Source: Tubulanus polymorphus (lineage: Eukaryota; Nemertea; Palaeonemertea; Tubulaniformes; Tubulanidae). From it: DNA of 64,000 nt. Positions 23,897 through 35,159 of this stretch are shown one piece after another. The notes under the pieces were generated by a model that was not told where the DNA came from, did not search any database, and saw only the letters and a program-made list of their open reading frames with translations. The DNA lies in NCBI RefSeq assembly GCF_964204645.1, contig NC_134029.1:18244450-18308449 (forward strand), written 5' to 3'. The first letter of the stretch is position 1. Each line of letters opens with the position of its first letter. A program made the translations under genes and the position numbers.

Positions 23897-24970
23897 GTAT
23901 AGTGTAGGTCAAAATGGTGGCAGATCCGAAACCATAAAAGAAAGAAATGTCCCAAGCATATTGTTACAATGGTTGTTTTTCGAGGTTGGGCCTTGAAGGC
24001 TGTTAATGCCTATGTAGCAGTTTGAGCGACAAATCAAATGTTGCCCATGGTGACTGGTGGCAGAAAGGGAAGCATGGAAATAAGTAAGAGATGGCACCAA
24101 TGACGGCTTAAAAACTACCTCCGAAGCGATCAGAATTAGTTCAATTTTCAAAACCGTCTCAGTCTAATCCGAAGGCTGATCATTCGCAGACTGCCGATAT
24201 ATTGTCACGCGGGAGACACAACCTGTGCATAAATATTGAATGAATATAGATTTCCCGTGAGGTATTGACACAAGATCATATCGACGTATTGTCTACCGAC
24301 AATAGAACGTCTGCTCTTAAACAATTGATGAATAGAGAGACAAGAGACTAATTTGCTATTAAATCAAGTGTCATCGGTGGTGGTGGCTCGGCTGTCTGGG
24401 GTTCAGGGTGGAACAACGCCGGTGGTTGGCTGCTTCTGCACATACACGTGGATAGCATAAAATCTCTCGGCGGTCGGTTTTGATAATTGGAAGTAATTAC
24501 ATGTCGGCGTTGATAAGCAAAACCTGTTTCCTACGTGCATAACATAGAACTTCTATCAGGGGCTGAACTTATCATCGAAGAATCCATCCAGGCATATTGC
24601 GCACCACATCTGTTTAATTCTCGATTGTCGAGATCTTTTGTTTCATTTTTCACGGATCAGGGAGAATTGAAACAGGTCACGATATCCGTCGTCAGTCATA
24701 ACTAAGAACGGGCCTAAATCAGATGTATCACTGGTTTCAAACACAATCTAAAGATCAGTAAATTTGGTAAATTAGGCTTCTAGCAATCAATCCAACATTG
24801 AGATGTAGTAATCCATTTGGCTTTCATTTATTGTTCAACTTAGAGTCTGGTAATTGCTAATAGTTGCATACTCGATGATAAGAAGTTTCCTAGTTTCCTA
24901 GTATACTGGTCTATGACCATGTGATGAAACATGGTAGAGTCCATGGATGAAACGACCATATATAGAAATC
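23897..24970. other. Unique DNA, no gene seen
   Basis: No shared repeats. An 80-codon minus frame at 23909-24151 has no recognisable content. Confidence 0.4.
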
Positions 24971-25315
24971 TTAAGGTAGGGACACACGGGCACCTAGTGG
25001 CACGACTGGCACTTAGTGGGAGAGAGTTAACGAATCACATGATATCAACAATGCATCCTATTGGTTGATAAAAATGGATCGCTCGGCGAAATTCGCCGAG
25101 TGCGGGCAGACGAGCGAATTTGCGGGCGATCCGATCGCCGGCGTAAATAATCGGCCGAAAATATTAAACATGTTTGATATGGTCGATTTGCTGGGCGATC
25201 GAGTCAGCCGACGAAATCGTCGTCGCCGTGAATGGCCACACGAGCGAATTTTCCGGGCAATTTATAAATTCGCTGCGATCGGGGAAAAAATACGCTCGTG
25301 TGCCCCTACCTTTAA
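24971..25315. mobile_element. TTAA-flanked MITE (345 bp), piggyBac-like
   Basis: TTAA at 24971-24974 and at 25312-25315 flank inverted ends: GGTAGGGACACACGGGC at the left and its complement, GCTCGTGTGCCCCTACC, at the right. The GC- and CpG-rich interior contains further local inverted repeats (GGCGAAATTCGCC near 25086; CGACGAAATCGTCG near 25210). The open frame from 25065 runs through the element and out of it, so it is not a gene. A TTAA target is the hallmark of piggyBac, though no transposase is present to prove the superfamily. Confidence 0.85.
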
Positions 25316-26250
25316 GTGTGTATCAGGCTTAATATCACCAACTACACCAAAACTACACAATCATATACACACACCAGCCAAAATCCCGTGGAAAGCACAG
25401 GTTTAGCCCAGAACTTCAAACTTTTCGATTTTTTGGCTGTGAATTTAGAAGGAGCATTTTAGAAATACGTTCTCAGGGCTTATTGTTAGCCAGGTCATTT
25501 TTGTCTAATGGCATAGCCGTTGTACCAGTCCATACAGACAGATATCGGTGTGCAAAAATCACAGATACAAAGAGCAACCACTGAGTCAAATTGTCGTATT
25601 TTAAACCATTTGATACATATGCCCCACAGTCACTAATACACTCAAAGAACTACTTCAAGATGAAACTGGTTTGTTTTTATTTTGAACATTTGAACAAACT
25701 ATTAATCGCATACATTCAAAAGAATTTTGTAAGGCACACCCTACATAGACACATAAGGAATCCATAGGTCATATGACATCATACGCATATATACGATACG
25801 ACTATTTTCAGCATACAGATACACGTTCCCCAGATAACAACTATTTTTTCGAAAAAAGCTGCATGAAATACCCTAACGTACAATCGAACACATTTCATAC
25901 AGGGTATCATGACGTGTGATGATATATCAGCCAGTAGCGATGCTATTCTATTCTCGCGTTCACATAAAAACGGCGACCGTTGATATCACTACGGTATCGC
26001 GTTTACACTGCCACACCCAGTTATCTCTCCGTATGATCTAATAACTCATCGCTATAAAACATAAAACGTGACATAAAATAAGCGCCTATAAAACGACGAC
26101 AGCGTTTCTAACTTTATTTACTACAGGTCGAGGCTTTCTACAGAGAGTCGCATTCAGCATAGAGCGCGCGTGTGCGCCTTCAAATGGAAGATGGATACAT
26201 GGACTCTAAAGTCCATAATGGATTGACAAATTAATCTTATTTCGCATCAA
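25316..26250. other. Unique DNA, no gene seen
   Basis: AT-rich at the left; a somewhat CpG-richer part at 25910-26170. No dispersed repeat or long frame. Confidence 0.4.
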
Positions 26251-26335
26251 AAATAGCTTTAACTGTAATTCGAGCCTTGTTGTCCGAAAAATCATATCCA
26301 CCGGGTAAAATAAAAATTTTGAATTGAATTGAATT
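26251..26335 (+). mobile_element. LINE 3' tail with (GAATT)n
   Basis: 'TTCGAGCCTTGTTGTCC' ... 'CCGGGTAAAATAAA' is followed by GAATTGAATTGAATT (26321-26335). A 3' UTR ending in AATAAA-like sequence and a GAATT/ATTGA microsatellite tail is characteristic of several invertebrate non-LTR elements. Only the last part of the 3' UTR remains. Confidence 0.6.
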
Positions 26336-26416
26336 ATCATATGCACGTACAATTTCTCCAATCTCCAATCTAGACATTGTTTGCCGCCGATAGAATATAT
26401 CACATCTCTAAGTCCA

Positions 26417-26681
26417 AGCCACGATGATCATACAATCATTTTTTTGCCCGATCAAAAACGTCGACCCAGGCCCAAGCCAAATCATAGCATGGATCAAATT
26501 AATGCATGTGAATTGCTCCAGGTTCCGGTAGTGACTGACTTCCCTTAGTTTGAGCATTGTTTTAGTATCAAGCGAGTGGTTTACGTGTGAAAGTGCTCCA
26601 TAGTTAGGCATGGCCTGAAATTGACTCCGGCCTGATACGTGACAATTAGCCAGGTCAGATTGTCTCCATGTAATCACAGCT
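26417..26681. mobile_element. MITE-A, diverged full-length copy (265 bp)
   Basis: The ends AGCCACGATGATCATAC and ATGTAATCACAGCT pair as inverted repeats. The interior follows the family order: 'GCCCGATCAAAAACG', 'GAATTGC-CCAGGTTCCGG', 'GTTTGAGCATTGTTTTAGTA' and 'TGTCTCC'. It has the same orientation as the copy at 61240. It is more diverged than the 61-kb copy, so the insertion is older. The minus frame over it is not a gene. Confidence 0.85.
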
Positions 26682-27075
26682 TAAATTCTATAGAGATGAG
26701 AAGTGAAATGAATCGGTAAATGAAACCCCTTGAAAAACAAAAATTACATTTAACTTTTCTTTTCATTGATAATCAAACTCTTGCTTCGAGTAAGATAAAA
26801 CTATCAATAATTGCTGTTCAGCCGTACAATTCAACGTTCGACGAAAGAGCCTCAGTCGATATCGATCAAATCCATCAAACCTTTTAGAAACCAGTCAAGG
26901 AAATGAGATACGAAACCATGACAGAGAATACCAATGCAGTCAGATGAAAAGTCATAAGAAAATCACTACGGCAAAAAGGTTTCACATGTCTCAATCGAAC
27001 TACCATCTTTGCTTCGACCAAGAATTAGAAATTAGGAAATATAGAATATTCATCCATCCACCAGTGATTTGCCCT
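26682..27075. other. AT-rich DNA, no feature seen
   Basis: No repeat shared elsewhere, no open frame. Confidence 0.4.
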
Positions 27076-27530
27076 AAGCTTTATTACACTTAGGTTTGCT
27101 TTTGCCTTCAACTTCAGTTTCAGACTTGTCCTCAGCTCCACATTCAGCTTTATCCTCAGCTTCTCTATCAGCTTTTTCCTCAGCTCAAACCTTTTAACCC
27201 ATGTTTGCTTGTAGCTTTACTGCTTTACCCATCTTAATACTCAGGTTTGCCCTTAGCTCAAACTTGAGCTTTTCATTCAGGTATTCCTGCAGCTATATAC
27301 TCAGGGTTGCCCTTTCAATTTCAGCTTTTAGTTCAGGTTTGTCCTCAGCTTTGCCTTCAGCTTTATCATCAACCCAACCACAAATTTACCTGTTTCAGCT
27401 TTATACTCAGGTTAACCCTGAGCTAAGCCTTCAGCTTATCTTGAACTTTGCCTTTGGGTTCATTCTCAACTTCAACGCTCAGCTTTAACCTGAGCACTAT
27501 TTTTTGCAATCAGTTTTACCCAGTCTCAAC
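27076..27530. repeat. Decayed 6/12-bp repeat, TCAGCTTT-type
   Basis: On the plus strand, phrases such as CCTCAGCTTT, CTTCAGCTTT and ACTCAGGTTTGCC recur every 12, 18 or 24 bases across 450 bp. On the minus strand the same DNA reads (AAGCTGAGG)-like. In one minus phase it gives short lysine/glutamate/alanine-rich stretches (for example AEEKADREAEDKAE at about 27180-27140), but stops break every phase, so no intact protein spans it. It could be an eroded minisatellite, or the ruined repeat exon of a gene on the minus strand whose upstream part might be the open frame at 27578-27883. Confidence 0.65.
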
Positions 27531-27577
27531 CTCAGGCTCATCATTAAAACTGAACTCATCAAGCGATTATACGCCGA

Positions 27578-27883
27578 CTAGGGAAATGTCACATACTTGT
27601 TGGTGCCGGCGGGGTGTTTCCCACTGATATCAAGACACTTGGCAGTTCCGATGTAAATACACTCCCCGTACCATAAGAGATATTCAGCATCAATTCGACA
27701 CATATCTGGAAAATAAGGTTTAAGACAATTCGATGAAATCAATATGACCATCTCAGTGGGTGACGAAGTAATATCGTTGAATGTCACGTTCATTATATCT
27801 GGGAGGTGTTCGTTCTCTCGCACCTCGCACCTCGCTGTGCTGGTTATATTGACACAAATCTCTATCACACCAGTCCAACTCAT
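27578..27883 (-). CDS. Exon-like open frame, unidentified cysteine-containing protein
   Basis: This 101-codon minus-strand frame has more protein-like composition than other frames here. It has seven cysteines, two N-glycosylation-type sites (NIT and NVT) near the start, and a compact 'YGECIYIGTAKC' stretch. Inside it a good acceptor (CCTTATTTTCCAG, AG at 27707-27706) and a strong donor (GTATGT at 27596-27591) delimit a possible 109-nt exon, 27705 to 27597. I do not recognise the family; the composition suggests an extracellular or lumenal protein. The decayed K/E/A repeat lies downstream on the same strand. It may be a true internal exon, a pseudogene exon, or chance. No start codon context or second exon is established. 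Confidence 0.3.
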   Translation of the reverse strand: MSWTGVIEICVNITSTARCEVRENEHLPDIMNVTFNDITSSPTEMVILISSNCLKPYFPDMCRIDAEYLLWYGECIYIGTAKCLDISGKHPAGTNKYVTFP

Positions 27884-28099
27884 TTATAACGATCTTGCGC
27901 AATTAGTGCGCTATTCACAGGTACCGCTAGTCCTCATCACACAAACAGGCAGTGGCGAGCAAACATCAGCGCAGTTATTCTTATTAACCCTTCGAACCTG
28001 TATGGTAGGGTTTTGTTATGATTGCAATTAATGCGTTATATTAGCCTACCTTATCAGGTTGATAGCTAATGTTGTCTCAGCAAAAATCCTGCAGTTATC

Positions 28100-28157
28100 A
28101 GCCACGATCACACAAGCATTTTTCGCCTGTGCCAAATTAGGCCAGAATGATCACATG
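28100..28157. mobile_element. MITE-A terminal fragment
   Basis: AGCCACGATCACACAAGC followed by ATTTTTCGCCTGTGCCAAAT matches the left terminus of the family. After about 50 bp the similarity fades near GATCACATGG. It is either a solo end or a strongly deleted copy. Confidence 0.65.
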
Positions 28158-29050
28158 GGTGCCAAATGGCTTACGCTATATCGTTGCAAGTCCTTCCATG
28201 TAAAAGGCTCCTCTTTACAAAGCAAAATTATCCATCATAACTTTAAATCTATTTCATATACCTTACACCAAAATAGCAACCTTCTGGTGGCTGAGCTATT
28301 TACATTTCATGAATGCGAAGAAGTATGGGGACCTTAAATGTAATGCCATGATGTGAAGATGTAACCCTAATAAAAATGAACATATTTTACTTTCAACAAT
28401 ACCAGATAACTTATGTAAAAGGCCATATTCTATGTGATATTCATTTTTCACACATGCGATAGCCGAGCGCGCACCCAGCTCGATTAAGTTGAACCTATAA
28501 GAGGAATGACAAATCCCTGCACACAGCCCTCCCTAGTACAACATTGAAGAGACACGCTCCGACTGCTCGATAAGCTGGTTACCTTGAATAATCAATTTAT
28601 CAGAAGCCATCGCAATTTCCCTGATAAATCACTTTCCGGAAACAACCGAACATTCACGTTGTCAAAACCAATCGGTTATATTAGATAGATCGCTTCGAGG
28701 GATGGAAAATCTACGACGAGAGCTTTCATCCTCTCCGTCGTATCAAACAGCGACCTCCGCAAAAACTGCTGCCGCTCGCAAACGTAAGATTAACTTCACT
28801 TCGCTCATCATTCACCGGCATTTCTCAAATAGAAATCTCATTCACGCACGAAAAGCGGCAATCGTTGTAGATTGTATGTTATCACATACATTTTATCGAC
28901 GTGCCATCCTGTAAATCATAAGGTAGCCTATACAGGCTTATAAAACACAGAATCCCAAACATAGTGGAATCCCAAAAGAGAATTATCGTATCGAAAGGGT
29001 TGTATCAGAATATGAGTGAGACACTTCCTAAACCAGCTGCCCAATGTTTT
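28158..29050. other. Unique DNA; CpG-richer at 28580-28880
   Basis: No shared repeat. The 70-codon frame at 28702-28914 (plus), rich in S/T/R, has no recognisable domain. Moderate CpG density at 28580-28880. Confidence 0.4.
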
Positions 29051-29051
29051 G

Positions 29052-29164
29052 ACCCGTGCTAAAACTCCACTCGGGCCTGGTCCGACATTTTTGGTGGCAC
29101 AGGCACAGGCACTTGCCACCCGTGTTAACAGTTGTTCCGGGCAAAAATGCTCGCGTATTTGCAG
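29052..29164. mobile_element. MITE-A half copy
   Basis: 'CTCGGGCCTGGTCCGAC', 'TTTTTGGT', 'GGCACAGGC' and 'AGTTGTTCCGGGCAAAAA' followed by a TGCTCGCGTATTTGC end match the right half of the copy at 38957-39239 in the same order. The left half is missing. Confidence 0.8.
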
Positions 29165-29289
29165 ATAATTACTTCAATTTTTGATAGGTAAGTTATAGCT
29201 ATCGTGTGTTGAATCTGCCGAGTGAAACTCTTCTGTTCACCAGAATTTTACAACACTAGATTGCGACTTCCAACCAGAAATGCTAAGTT

Positions 29290-29445
29290 TCATTTAGGGA
29301 ATAATTGATTTCCGTAAGAGGACATTAACGACGAATCATTTACATTATCGCTAATTACCCGAGAGTTACTTATTTATAATCAAATCGGCGTGCTAATTAC
29401 TGAGCGAAACAGTAATTTGACACGCAACTTTCAGTAATTCAATAT
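29290..29445. promoter_or_regulatory. Cluster of homeodomain-type ATTA motifs in unique DNA (candidate)
   Basis: GCTAATTAC occurs twice (29350 and 29392). AATAATTGATT, TTATAATCAA and two CAGTAATT sites lie within 150 bp of CpG-retaining, repeat-free sequence. Such clustering is seen in developmental enhancers, but ATTA motifs are common in AT-rich DNA, so this is only a candidate. Confidence 0.2.
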
Positions 29446-29459
29446 ACGTACGTCGTATG

Positions 29460-29680
29460 TCGTAAACAAATATCAGAGCCAAGAACAAGGAAGGCGAGAG
29501 ATATAAAGTGGAAGAAGGTCAGAGGGAAGGATAAGAGGGGAAAAGATAACAAAGAAGCAAGAGATCGATGAAAGTGAATTTTCTTTCTTTTTTTGTTCTT
29601 TTTGTAGTTACTGTTTTTGCTTTTTTCTCCTTCTGTCTTTGTTTCATTCTCATTTATTAGGGGCCATAAATTGTATTGCC
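29460..29680. other. Purine tract followed by pyrimidine tract
   Basis: From about 29470 to 29570 the plus strand is almost all A/G (AAGGAAGGCGAGAG and similar). From about 29580 to 29645 it is T/C-rich and ends in ATTTATTAGG. The strand switch could form a weak self-complementary structure, or the second half could be a splice acceptor for an unseen plus-strand exon. The 97-codon plus frame that follows shows no known motif. Confidence 0.35.
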
Positions 29681-30089
29681 ATTGGCTGGCCGGGTCCTTC
29701 ATTGTGCCGAAATCTTTATAGAATGTATAAATGCATTCATTCACTTTCAAAACAAAATCAGAGGACCGAGATTGGAGAGCTGACCAAATCGACTGGTTTG
29801 GGACTGACCGAGCACACCAGGAACTGTGAGTGGGGCATTGATTTTTTTCGAAATGGAAGCAATTACTGCCCCCCTCCCCGGCCGACCTCTGTGAGGAGAA
29901 TGGATGGTGGAGTCGGAAACCTACTTCTTTAAAAAGAGATTGTTTAAACGAGTGAGCTGTGGATTGTAAGGAAGTGAAAGTAAACTTTGTAAAAGTAAAC
30001 GTTTAACGTCAGGTTTTAATGATCAGCTGTCAATGGGAAAAGTAAAGAGCGGGCGTGCTGAGAAAGTAAACCTAATGAACGCAGCACAA

Positions 30090-30432
30090 AATAAACATGA
30101 AACATGAGACATACACTATTTTCGGCTCGTTTGATGACTTCTTGTATTGCTCCTAATCAAGAAACATTGTTTCTGAAACAAGAAAAAGCGTTTCAATCGC
30201 CGCGTGCAATGTCAGAATATCTAAACAAGAAACGCTAATATACAATGACCAGTCAGGTAAAATGAGCGAATCGCAACATGACTGATCAAAATCAGCATCT
30301 CTCTCATATCATGTGAAACAATTATTATACTTTTCTCGTCGCTAGTGGCGCCGCAGGCTTTGGTATGTTTCTTGTTTCGCTGTGTAAGCAGGTTAATTAA
30401 ACATTGAAACGCATCGAAACAAAAAATCCGTG
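30090..30432 (-). repeat. GAAAC-rich interspersed element, copy 1
   Basis: It has many GAAACAAGAAAC / GTTTCTTGTTTC phrases near both sides and a middle that aligns, reversed, with copies at 31800 and 38500. Shared phrases include 'catgactgatcaaaat', 'atatcatgtgaaac', 'ttatacttttctc' and 'ctagtgg'. The ends are not sharply defined. The GAAAC phrases at both edges in opposite sense suggest terminal inverted repeats of a MITE. Confidence 0.65.
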
Positions 30433-31799
30433 CCGTCACTTGGAGGTCTTTCTCGCTGCGCTCTAGTCTTTATACAATTCAGAAACATTATATCGATTCA
30501 CGAGCAGGGCAAATACGGTCGTGTTCGACGTTGTATCATTTTTGTACGAAATATGATGAAGAAACACATGAAAGAGAAAATCTCCGATGACGACGACGAC
30601 GTAGAGCTCTTCAGGCAATAGTCAACTGTTCCCCATCAAAAATGAGCCGCTGCAGCGGCAGCAGAGCACATCATCAAACACGATGAGGTGATGATTATAT
30701 GGCCATCGGGAACCTATCAAACCGGACGGATTATAGCCGAGACATCCTCTCAAAAACAGATTTTCATAACGACTTGTAAAAATCTACCTCTCTTTTATCA
30801 TTATCGTCATTTCTTTTTTCAATTAAGAAGACGCGCTCTCGTAAACGAAGCTTAGAAGAAGGCAACTGAGCAAAATGATTCAGGTAGAATGAGTATTGGA
30901 ATTAACGAAATTTTAAGCAAGGCACGGAGGAAAATCACTGCTTTTGATGAAAACTCTTATCACCTGCATTGGGAATATGTTCAACCGCACTGAATATAAC
31001 TCGAAACAGCTCCCAATCGTTATCAGCCCATGTAATTACTTCAAAAATCATGATACCTTAAACAGCAGTTAAGGGTCTTGTGAAAACCGATATTGAACAG
31101 CAAACTAGCTACATGTTATCATCATCCGCGAGTAAACAGTAATAACTATTGATAAACTTTGAATAATAGATCAGAGCAATACGTTGAAAAAAATCGGAAA
31201 TAAAATACTATTTGCATTATTCCGATATCTATTTTCTTAACACGCTTCAAGCATAATGGTCATACACGCTTGACATTCTGAAATTCAACGACTCATTGAT
31301 CTACCGACTTCAGATGTAATATCAATTAATCGATATGGCGATCTATCGTATCAATTATCAATTTTCTGTTAACAACAGAATTCTATATCTATGAATAGAG
31401 AGGTTATTTTGATTGAACATTCGAGGGATATTAAGTTTAGAACCCACTACATACACAGTTTAAAAGACTAAAAGTGAATTTCTTTATCACAAATTGAAAT
31501 CGAGAGATACAACGTTTCAAACTATCGCTACAGCGAGCGAGACTTTGAAATCTCGTATCGTTTGAACTTAATTTTTCATAAATAAAATTCGCTTTTAATC
31601 TTTTGAACTTTGTACATAGTGGGTTTTAAACTTATTATTGATCCTCCACGTCAGATTGCACAGGCTTTTCTACTGTTCACGGAATCTATCCCTTGATATC
31701 ATCAAAATTAGATAGTGGATTTTCTATCTGAAATATCACTAGATAAACTGAAATTCAGGTTTCCTCAAGTTTTACATGAGTTGCAAGCAGAATGTAAAA
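30433..31799. other. Unique DNA, no gene seen
   Basis: A Q/D-ended 63-codon frame at 30430-30621 is not convincing. TCGATGACGACGACGACG (30584) is a short GAC repeat, and CCGCTGCAGCGGCAGC (30650) is a small hairpin. Confidence 0.4.
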
Positions 31800-32110
31800 A
31801 TATTAAACAAGAAACAGATTGTGTTTTGATGTTCAATGTTTGATTCGCCCGCTATCATATACAGCAGGACTAGCAATGACAAAAGTAGTAATTGTATAAC
31901 ATGATATCAAAATGGCGGTGATTTCGATCAGTCATGTGATCCATTCATTGTTATTGATTGGTTATTAAGTATGGGGTATATCTTGTTTAGTTACTCTCAT
32001 TGCACACAACAATTGAAACACTGTTTCTTGTTTTCGAAGCAGCACACGCATCAAAAAACATATACGAAAACATGTTTCTGTTTCTCGTTAATTTCGCGCT
32101 GTGTGCACTT
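31800..32110 (+). repeat. GAAAC-rich interspersed element, copy 2
   Basis: It begins near AAACAAGAAACAG and contains 'agcaatgacaaaagtagtaa', 'catgatatcaaaatgg' and 'gatcagtcatgtgatc'. It ends amid 'GTTTCTTG' and 'CATGTTTCTGTTTCTCG'. The order matches copy 4 at 38500 and the reverse of copies 1 and 3. Confidence 0.7.
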
Positions 32111-33276
32111 CAAACATTTCGAATGAAGAAGTAAAAACCCACAATATAATGAAAACGAAATGAACACTTTCAGTTATAGACGTTTCCACCCAATTCTATG
32201 TTCATTTCAGTTTTTGAAAATGGCACATAGAAACGTTGAATGTTCATTTAGTTTTTTCTTTGTATTGCTGGTTTTTCTACTTGATATTACACACTCAATT
32301 GTCAATGGAAACCAATTTCGAACAGAGTTATGACCACGACAATCCGGTCCGAATCTAATGGTGACTAACTGTTGATCGTTTTCAATATCAAATATTCACC
32401 TCTCTCAATAAGCAATCATTATTTTCTAGTTAATACGAATTCGCTGATGGCAGAGAAGTCCAATTTCGGCCCAATCGATCGCGTGTTTTGCGAGAGCCCC
32501 TCGACGGATTCTCGCTCAAAGCTAGATATAATCTATAACGTTCAATAAAAGAACTGACAGGCAGACGCAGATGAATCCATCTGTTTAGCTATGCGACAGT
32601 TAATCCAGATGAAAAGCTTTATGTCGCTGTAGCGATACCCAGCGCAGGAGCCGCCGCTGCAGTTACGGCGAGCGAGGAATGATGCTGAAAGACACCGACA
32701 GCAGTCAGCCGATGGATCTCTCTATCCGTATAATTACTGATGGAAATTCAAAGCTGCTTAATGATACTAGAAGCTTAACATAAACTCATCAAGCTAAACG
32801 AAACCCTTCATCGAATAATGAAACTCGTCATCAAAAACGTCGAAATACTCTCCCTCACTCTCTCTCTCTCTTTCGTCGACGTCGTTGATACGTACACAAA
32901 ACTCCTCGTTCCACCGACTGACATTTTCAATAAGTTGCCGAGTGACACGCGCGCAAATTCGAGAACAATAGAAATAGATTATTGAAATCTATATCAACAT
33001 TATCCGGCGGAAGAATTTGTGTGTATGTTTATATCGATTCGAATGATGAAATCATAGCGAGAAAGATTTATGTCAATACAGAAATTGAAGAAGTATCGAA
33101 TTTTAATCTGCGTATGAATAATGAATGTTACACCGATGGGGGGAAAATACTAGAAACACAACACTGCAGAAGATACAATGAGCATGAAACACGTACTGTG
33201 ATACTCCAGCAGAACACAGATCAAACATTCTAAGGGCAAATCAATCTGGTACTAGTGATGAAAATCCTTTAAAGAT
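32111..33276. other. Unique DNA; CpG-richer at 32440-32720
   Basis: It holds a (CT)n run at about 32857-32874 and an 83-codon plus frame at 32982-33233 without recognisable motif. No dispersed element. Confidence 0.4.
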
Positions 33277-33615
33277 GGTTCCCACAGTTACATGAATTAA
33301 AAATTCCCAGGTTTTTTCCAAGTATTTCATGAGTGATTTTTCACTTTTCCCAAATGGAAAATGGGGCTGTTATGACATGAGGATTTTATAGTATGTCATC
33401 GTAGTCCAGTCAACATTTTAGTGGTGACCAAGGTGATTTTTCAGGAAAATTGCATGCTGAAAAAAATAAATTGCCCTTAGCAAATGCAATACGTGAAATG
33501 TAAATGAATTTCCCAGGTATTTCCTTGATTTAAGGAAAATTTCTCAAATTCCCAAATATTTCCAAACTGGGAATCATTATTTCTAAATTCCCAATTTCCC
33601 TGTTCCGTAGGAACC
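33277..33615. mobile_element. MITE with GGTTCCYACRG ends (339 bp)
   Basis: The left end GGTTCCCACAG and right end CTGTTCCGTAGGAACC are imperfect inverted repeats. The inside has repeated 'AATTCCCAGGT', 'TTTCC-AGTATTTC' and 'CCCAAATATTTCC' phrases typical of this kind of element in many animals. The flanking duplication is not clear. An hAT relationship is plausible but unproven. Confidence 0.6.
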
Positions 33616-34834
33616 AATGTTTAAAAAGGACCAATTTCTAGTTGTGAGTTAGATCATTGAGTCGAAATTAAATGTTCAATATCTCCTCTCCTCTCTCCTC
33701 TTTTCTCTCTTCTCTCCTCACCTCCTTTGAACACTTTGATAGAATATAATCACTAGATGCTAGGAATAGAAAATATTCCAATTTCACGACTTATAAATAC
33801 GTCTTTCATTTTCAGGCGCGCATTAAAAAACCATAACGCCGTATGAAGCGCATTAGCACGAAATCAGTACTGCGACTATACAAACCAAGCGAGGAAGTAA
33901 CTTTATTAGCGAGACTTTCAGCATGAATTCTCTCCATGTCACTGTGTGCCGATACAATTTCCTACCGTAACAAAGCAGCTAAAGCAAAAATAGTCGTGAC
34001 AATTTCCTTCCACATTTCTGAGTAGAAACGTAAGAGAAAATGGGCTACGTTTAATCTCATATGGATTTTCTATCGCAGAAACGAGCAAGCCCGTAAAAAG
34101 TTCACCAACTACAAGAGACTACAAATGACACAATACTATCAGTTTATTGTATATCAACATATCAACCGTTCGCGACTAACCTTTCTTTGAAATATCCGTA
34201 CGAGCACGTTTCATCGGAATTGATTTCAGCAAGAAAGTTGTACGCCCTACAGAAGCGTTCATCGACGATCGCCCAAGGCGTACACATCAGTTTTCCCGCA
34301 CATCAGCCTCTAGTACAAGTTTTTCCCCTTTTACCCTTTCAAAGTATATCGAATAACGAATAACGTACAAACTCGGCAACAAAAGAGCTTTCAAAAGAAT
34401 TTATCGCCACCAGTGACTTATAACTTTTTGAGTGTCTTATTTTTCAAAAATATATCACTTAAGTTCCCGCGTAACACGATGAAAAATAGCTTTTTTAAAG
34501 TGAGTGTGGCTATAATATTTGTAATGCATAATACATTGCAACAAATAAAGGGTTAGCACAATAGATCGACAAAAGAACAGCTAACTGCTGTAATCTCATT
34601 TGAAAATAAATGAATAAACTTTGTAACCAGTTTGTTCATGGACTTTGAAACAAATTTCAGAGTGCATGGTTTGATAGATCAGTTTTAACTTCTAAATCGG
34701 TGTTTAAGCGTTTTGCTCCGGGCTTATACAGACCAGTGTCAACTTTAACCTATATGTTATTCATAGGCTTCACGGCAAACGTCTTGAAAACCGGCCCCAG
34801 AAGAATTTTGAATGAAGCTCATTAGGCTGGAACA
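33616..34834. other. Unique DNA with CT-rich tract
   Basis: 33680-33726 is a TCTCC-type pyrimidine tract. The rest is AT-rich with no repeat or coding signal. Cytosine-guanine steps are a little more frequent around 34150-34400. Confidence 0.4.
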
Positions 34835-35090
34835 AGGGCGGATCTAGAAAAACTGGAAGGAGAAAAGAAAAGATATTTTTCGAATAATGTAGCCATGTCA
34901 AAGGCCTCTATATTGAAATTCTGCCATCAGTTTTAGACATTTTTGAAGAAATGCATCCGAAAGGTTGCAATATCCAAAAGGATGAGTGTCAAATTATGAG
35001 GTTTTAACAATATCTGTCTTGATGAAAAGGGCAACCTGTTGGAAAGGTAGGGGTCCAGACCTCTGAGGCCACCCCCTAAATCCGCCCTTG
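34835..35090. mobile_element. MITE with CAAGGGCGGATCTAG end and TGGAA target duplication
   Basis: The left terminus CAAGGGCGGATCTAG and right terminus CTAAATCCGCCCTTG are inverted repeats (13 bp with one mismatch). TGGAA sits directly outside both ends, a 5-bp target duplication. It is 256 bp with no coding capacity. It belongs with the elements at 12178 and 54656 and with the core of the foldback at 13626. Confidence 0.88.
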
Positions 35091-35159
35091 TGGAATTGAA
35101 ATGTCCAAAGTATCATTTCTGTTCAAAAGAGCCTAGCAGACAGATCAAGAAATAAGCAA

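Noticed and set aside
25065-25406. 113-codon plus-strand frame
   Set aside because: It starts inside a GC-rich MITE and runs out past its right end; GC-rich DNA simply lacks stops.
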